From Chloroflexota bacterium (GTDB taxonomy: Bacteria > Chloroflexota > Dehalococcoidia > SM23-28-2 > RBG-16-64-32), in contig JADFKG010000092.1 in the NCBI GenBank assembly GCA_022565075.1, forward strand, positions 1-8,181: DNA of 8,181 bases, given 5' to 3'. Within the stretch, counting starts at the first letter, position 1, and each line of letters begins with the position of its first letter. The notes below the pieces were generated by a model. That model was not told where the DNA came from, did no database searches, and worked only from the letters and a program-made list of their open reading frames with translations. A program made the position numbers and the translations under genes. Below, piece by piece: positions 7,206-8,181 of the stretch.

Positions 7206-7231
7206 CCCCTCTCCCGTGCGCGGGCGAGGGG
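7206..7231 (+). terminator. Strong hairpin after the acyl-CoA dehydrogenase gene, possibly a dispersed repeat
   Basis: CCCCTCTCCCG (7206-7216) pairs with CGGGCGAGGGG (7221-7231): ten base pairs with one mismatch around a TGCG tetraloop. No T run follows, so termination would be imperfect. CCTCACCCCCTGGCCCCTCTCCC-type sequence, seen from 7193, is a kind of intergenic palindrome found in many copies in various GC-rich bacterial genomes; whether it is repeated in this genome cannot be seen here. Confidence 0.55.
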
Positions 7232-7674
7232 AGACGACCGGGGACGGTCCCGAATTCGGCGTTTGATTGTTTGCCGGCGTTTGTATCTGTGTCTGATTGT
7301 TTGGCGGAATAACTTCGTTTTTCGGCTCGTTTCGTGTTGGCGATGCGGCGTTCTGTTTGATTGAAGCTGGTCCAGGCTGAGCAGCACTCAATGAATGGGG
7401 ACGCTCCGACGGCGGCGGGGTAGGCGGAGGCTGATTGGCGGCAGCGAGGGGTCGCGCGGGCTCTGGGGAAGGTCCGCGGGTAGCAGCATGCAGCCGCTCT
7501 GGATAGGCAGCATGGAGCACCTCCGGTTGGAGGTTAGCGGAAACCGGCCGCAGGTCTCAGGGGTTAGTGGCGGTGGTTCGGGACGTGGCGTGAGCGTCAC
7601 GGCACCCCGTACCGGTGCGCTGACCGCGCTTATCGAATACTCGGCGCACGGTCAAGTCGCCGGTTGAGCGTCAG
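7232..7674. other. Long intergenic region without a convincing gene
   Basis: No frame here has a credible start, codon pattern or recognisable product on either strand. It holds a T-rich, low-GC stretch (about 7255-7370) with short TTTGATTG-type repeats, the palindrome CCGAATTCGG (7250-7259), a GACCG-GGGA-CGGTC stem (about 7236-7249), an ACCTCC-GGTT-GGAGGT hairpin (7519-7534) whose loop side can instead pair as CCGGTT/AACCGG (7523-7528 with 7542-7547), a CGTGA-GCG-TCACG hairpin (7589-7601), and GCACC/GGTGC (7602-7606 with 7614-7618). Confidence 0.5.
7261..7307. repeat. Two 17-nt imperfect direct repeats, period 30
   Basis: Copies at 7261-7277 and 7291-7307 share GTYTGATTGTTTGSCGG and differ at two positions. 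A partial third copy, GTTTGATTG, is at 7355-7363. The T-rich composition stands out from the surroundings. Only two full copies are present, so it is not a CRISPR-like array. Confidence 0.5.
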
Positions 7675-7703
7675 TCGACATCATCGCCGAGCGGGTGTAG
7701 CCT
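7675..7703 (+). promoter_or_regulatory. Putative leaderless promoter of the TPR-type gene
   Basis: TCGACA (7675-7680) is five of six to the -35 consensus. After 17 nt comes TAGCCT (7698-7703), which keeps the T-A-N-N-N-T frame of a -10. It ends 7 nt before the ATG at 7711, and no SD is present in that gap. Confidence 0.4.
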
Positions 7704-7710
7704 GAGCGCG

Positions 7711-8181
7711 ATGACCCAGAGCCCCAACACCGATGAACGAGTGGCCGAGGCGCGCGCTGCCTTCGCGAGACATGACTGGCAAGCCGCCGTTGACGGTCTT
7801 ACGCTGGCAGACGCTGAGCAAGGCCTGTCTGCACCGGACCTGGTCGATCTCGCCGAGTCGAACTGGTGGATTGGGCGTGTCGATGACACTCTTGGCGTCT
7901 ACGAGCGAGCCTACGCCGCGGCGCTGGACAGCGGGGACGAGAGGCTAGCGGCACACGCGGCAATATGGTTGGCATGGTCCTATCCTGAGAAGAGCTCTGT
8001 CGCCGATGGCTGGTTGTCGAAGGCGCGACGGCTGCTTAGGGACAAGACGCCGACTGTGGAGCATGGCATGATTTCGCATTTCGACACGAATTCCGCCTTC
8101 GGTGAGGGCGACCTCGAAGTCGCGTTGGAGCACGCGGGACGCACTTACGAGATTGGCGAAGCCGTGGGCAGCGCTGACCTA
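7711..8181 (+). CDS. TPR-type helical protein, N-terminal part (partial at window end)
   Basis: A frame opens at ATG 7711 and stays open for 157 codons to the right edge, with no stop. Residues about 10-50 (ARAAFARHDWQAAVDGLTLAD) and 41-90 (LVDLAESNWWIGRVDDTLGVYERAYAAALDSGDERLAAHAAIWLAW) form paired helices with tetratricopeptide-type small/large residue spacing. The HDWQAA, LAE-xxWWxGR and YERAYAAAL patterns resemble the N-terminal TPR region of large LuxR-family regulators and of some adenylate/guanylate cyclase-linked proteins in Chloroflexota and Actinomycetota. The effector or DNA-binding domain, normally C-terminal, lies outside the window, so its type is not decided. There is no SD, but a TANNNT hexamer lies 7 nt before the ATG. 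Confidence 0.75.
   Translation, partial: MTQSPNTDERVAEARAAFARHDWQAAVDGLTLADAEQGLSAPDLVDLAESNWWIGRVDDTLGVYERAYAAALDSGDERLAAHAAIWLAWSYPEKSSVADGWLSKARRLLRDKTPTVEHGMISHFDTNSAFGEGDLEVALEHAGRTYEIGEAVGSADL

Noticed and set aside
7261..7363. CRISPR-like repeat array
   Set aside because: Only two imperfect 17-nt copies and a fragment, with a 13-nt spacer; no cas gene.
7395..7667. 90-codon plus-strand frame in the intergenic region
   Set aside because: It has Arg/Gly-rich low-complexity content, no SD, no domain, and covers several hairpins.

Overview
The window is GC-rich bacterial chromosome (about 65% G+C in typical coding stretches). The genes suggest a member of Chloroflexota, perhaps the Dehalococcoidia. 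The hints are a secreted protein with Cys-containing dockerin-like repeats, a DUF948/YtxH-like pair, a FadE-type acyl-CoA dehydrogenase, and several start codons with no Shine-Dalgarno but a -10-like hexamer just upstream. This placement rests on family resemblance only and is tentative.

Layout, left to right. (1) 1-417: the 3' end of a DUF948-like gene, then a small membrane-anchored YtxH-like protein one base later. (2) 510-765: two tRNA-Ser genes in tandem, anticodons CGA and GGA, followed at 798-850 by a broken copy of a tRNA 3' end. (3) 864-1229: a small TfoX N-terminal-domain protein of markedly lower G+C than its neighbours, so possibly acquired next to the tRNA genes. (4) 1305-2279, minus strand: a DUF72 (YecE-like) protein. 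(5) 2319-5111, minus strand: a 930-residue predicted secreted protein with a signal peptide, two dockerin-like repeats, a GEVED-like domain and a C-terminal TolB/PD40-type beta-propeller. (6) 5221-5919, plus strand, divergent from the previous gene: a flavin reductase-family FMN-binding protein with a charged C-terminal tail. (7) 6010-7191: an acyl-CoA dehydrogenase with its own near-consensus promoter. (8) 7192-7710: a long intergenic stretch with a strong hairpin, TTTGATTG-type repeats and small palindromes. (9) 7711 to the window end: the start of a TPR-type protein that resembles the helical part of large regulators.

Functional links are weak. The flavin reductase and acyl-CoA dehydrogenase are co-directional flavoproteins, but the second has a separate promoter. 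The large secreted protein and DUF72 gene are co-directional, 39 nt apart, and the DUF72 gene also seems to have its own promoter. I see no CRISPR array, transposase, phage gene, toxin-antitoxin pair or defence cassette, and no convincing undescribed multi-gene system. The best leads are the tRNA-Ser/tRNA-fragment/low-GC TfoX junction, the architecture of the secreted protein, and a recurring leaderless-promoter arrangement.
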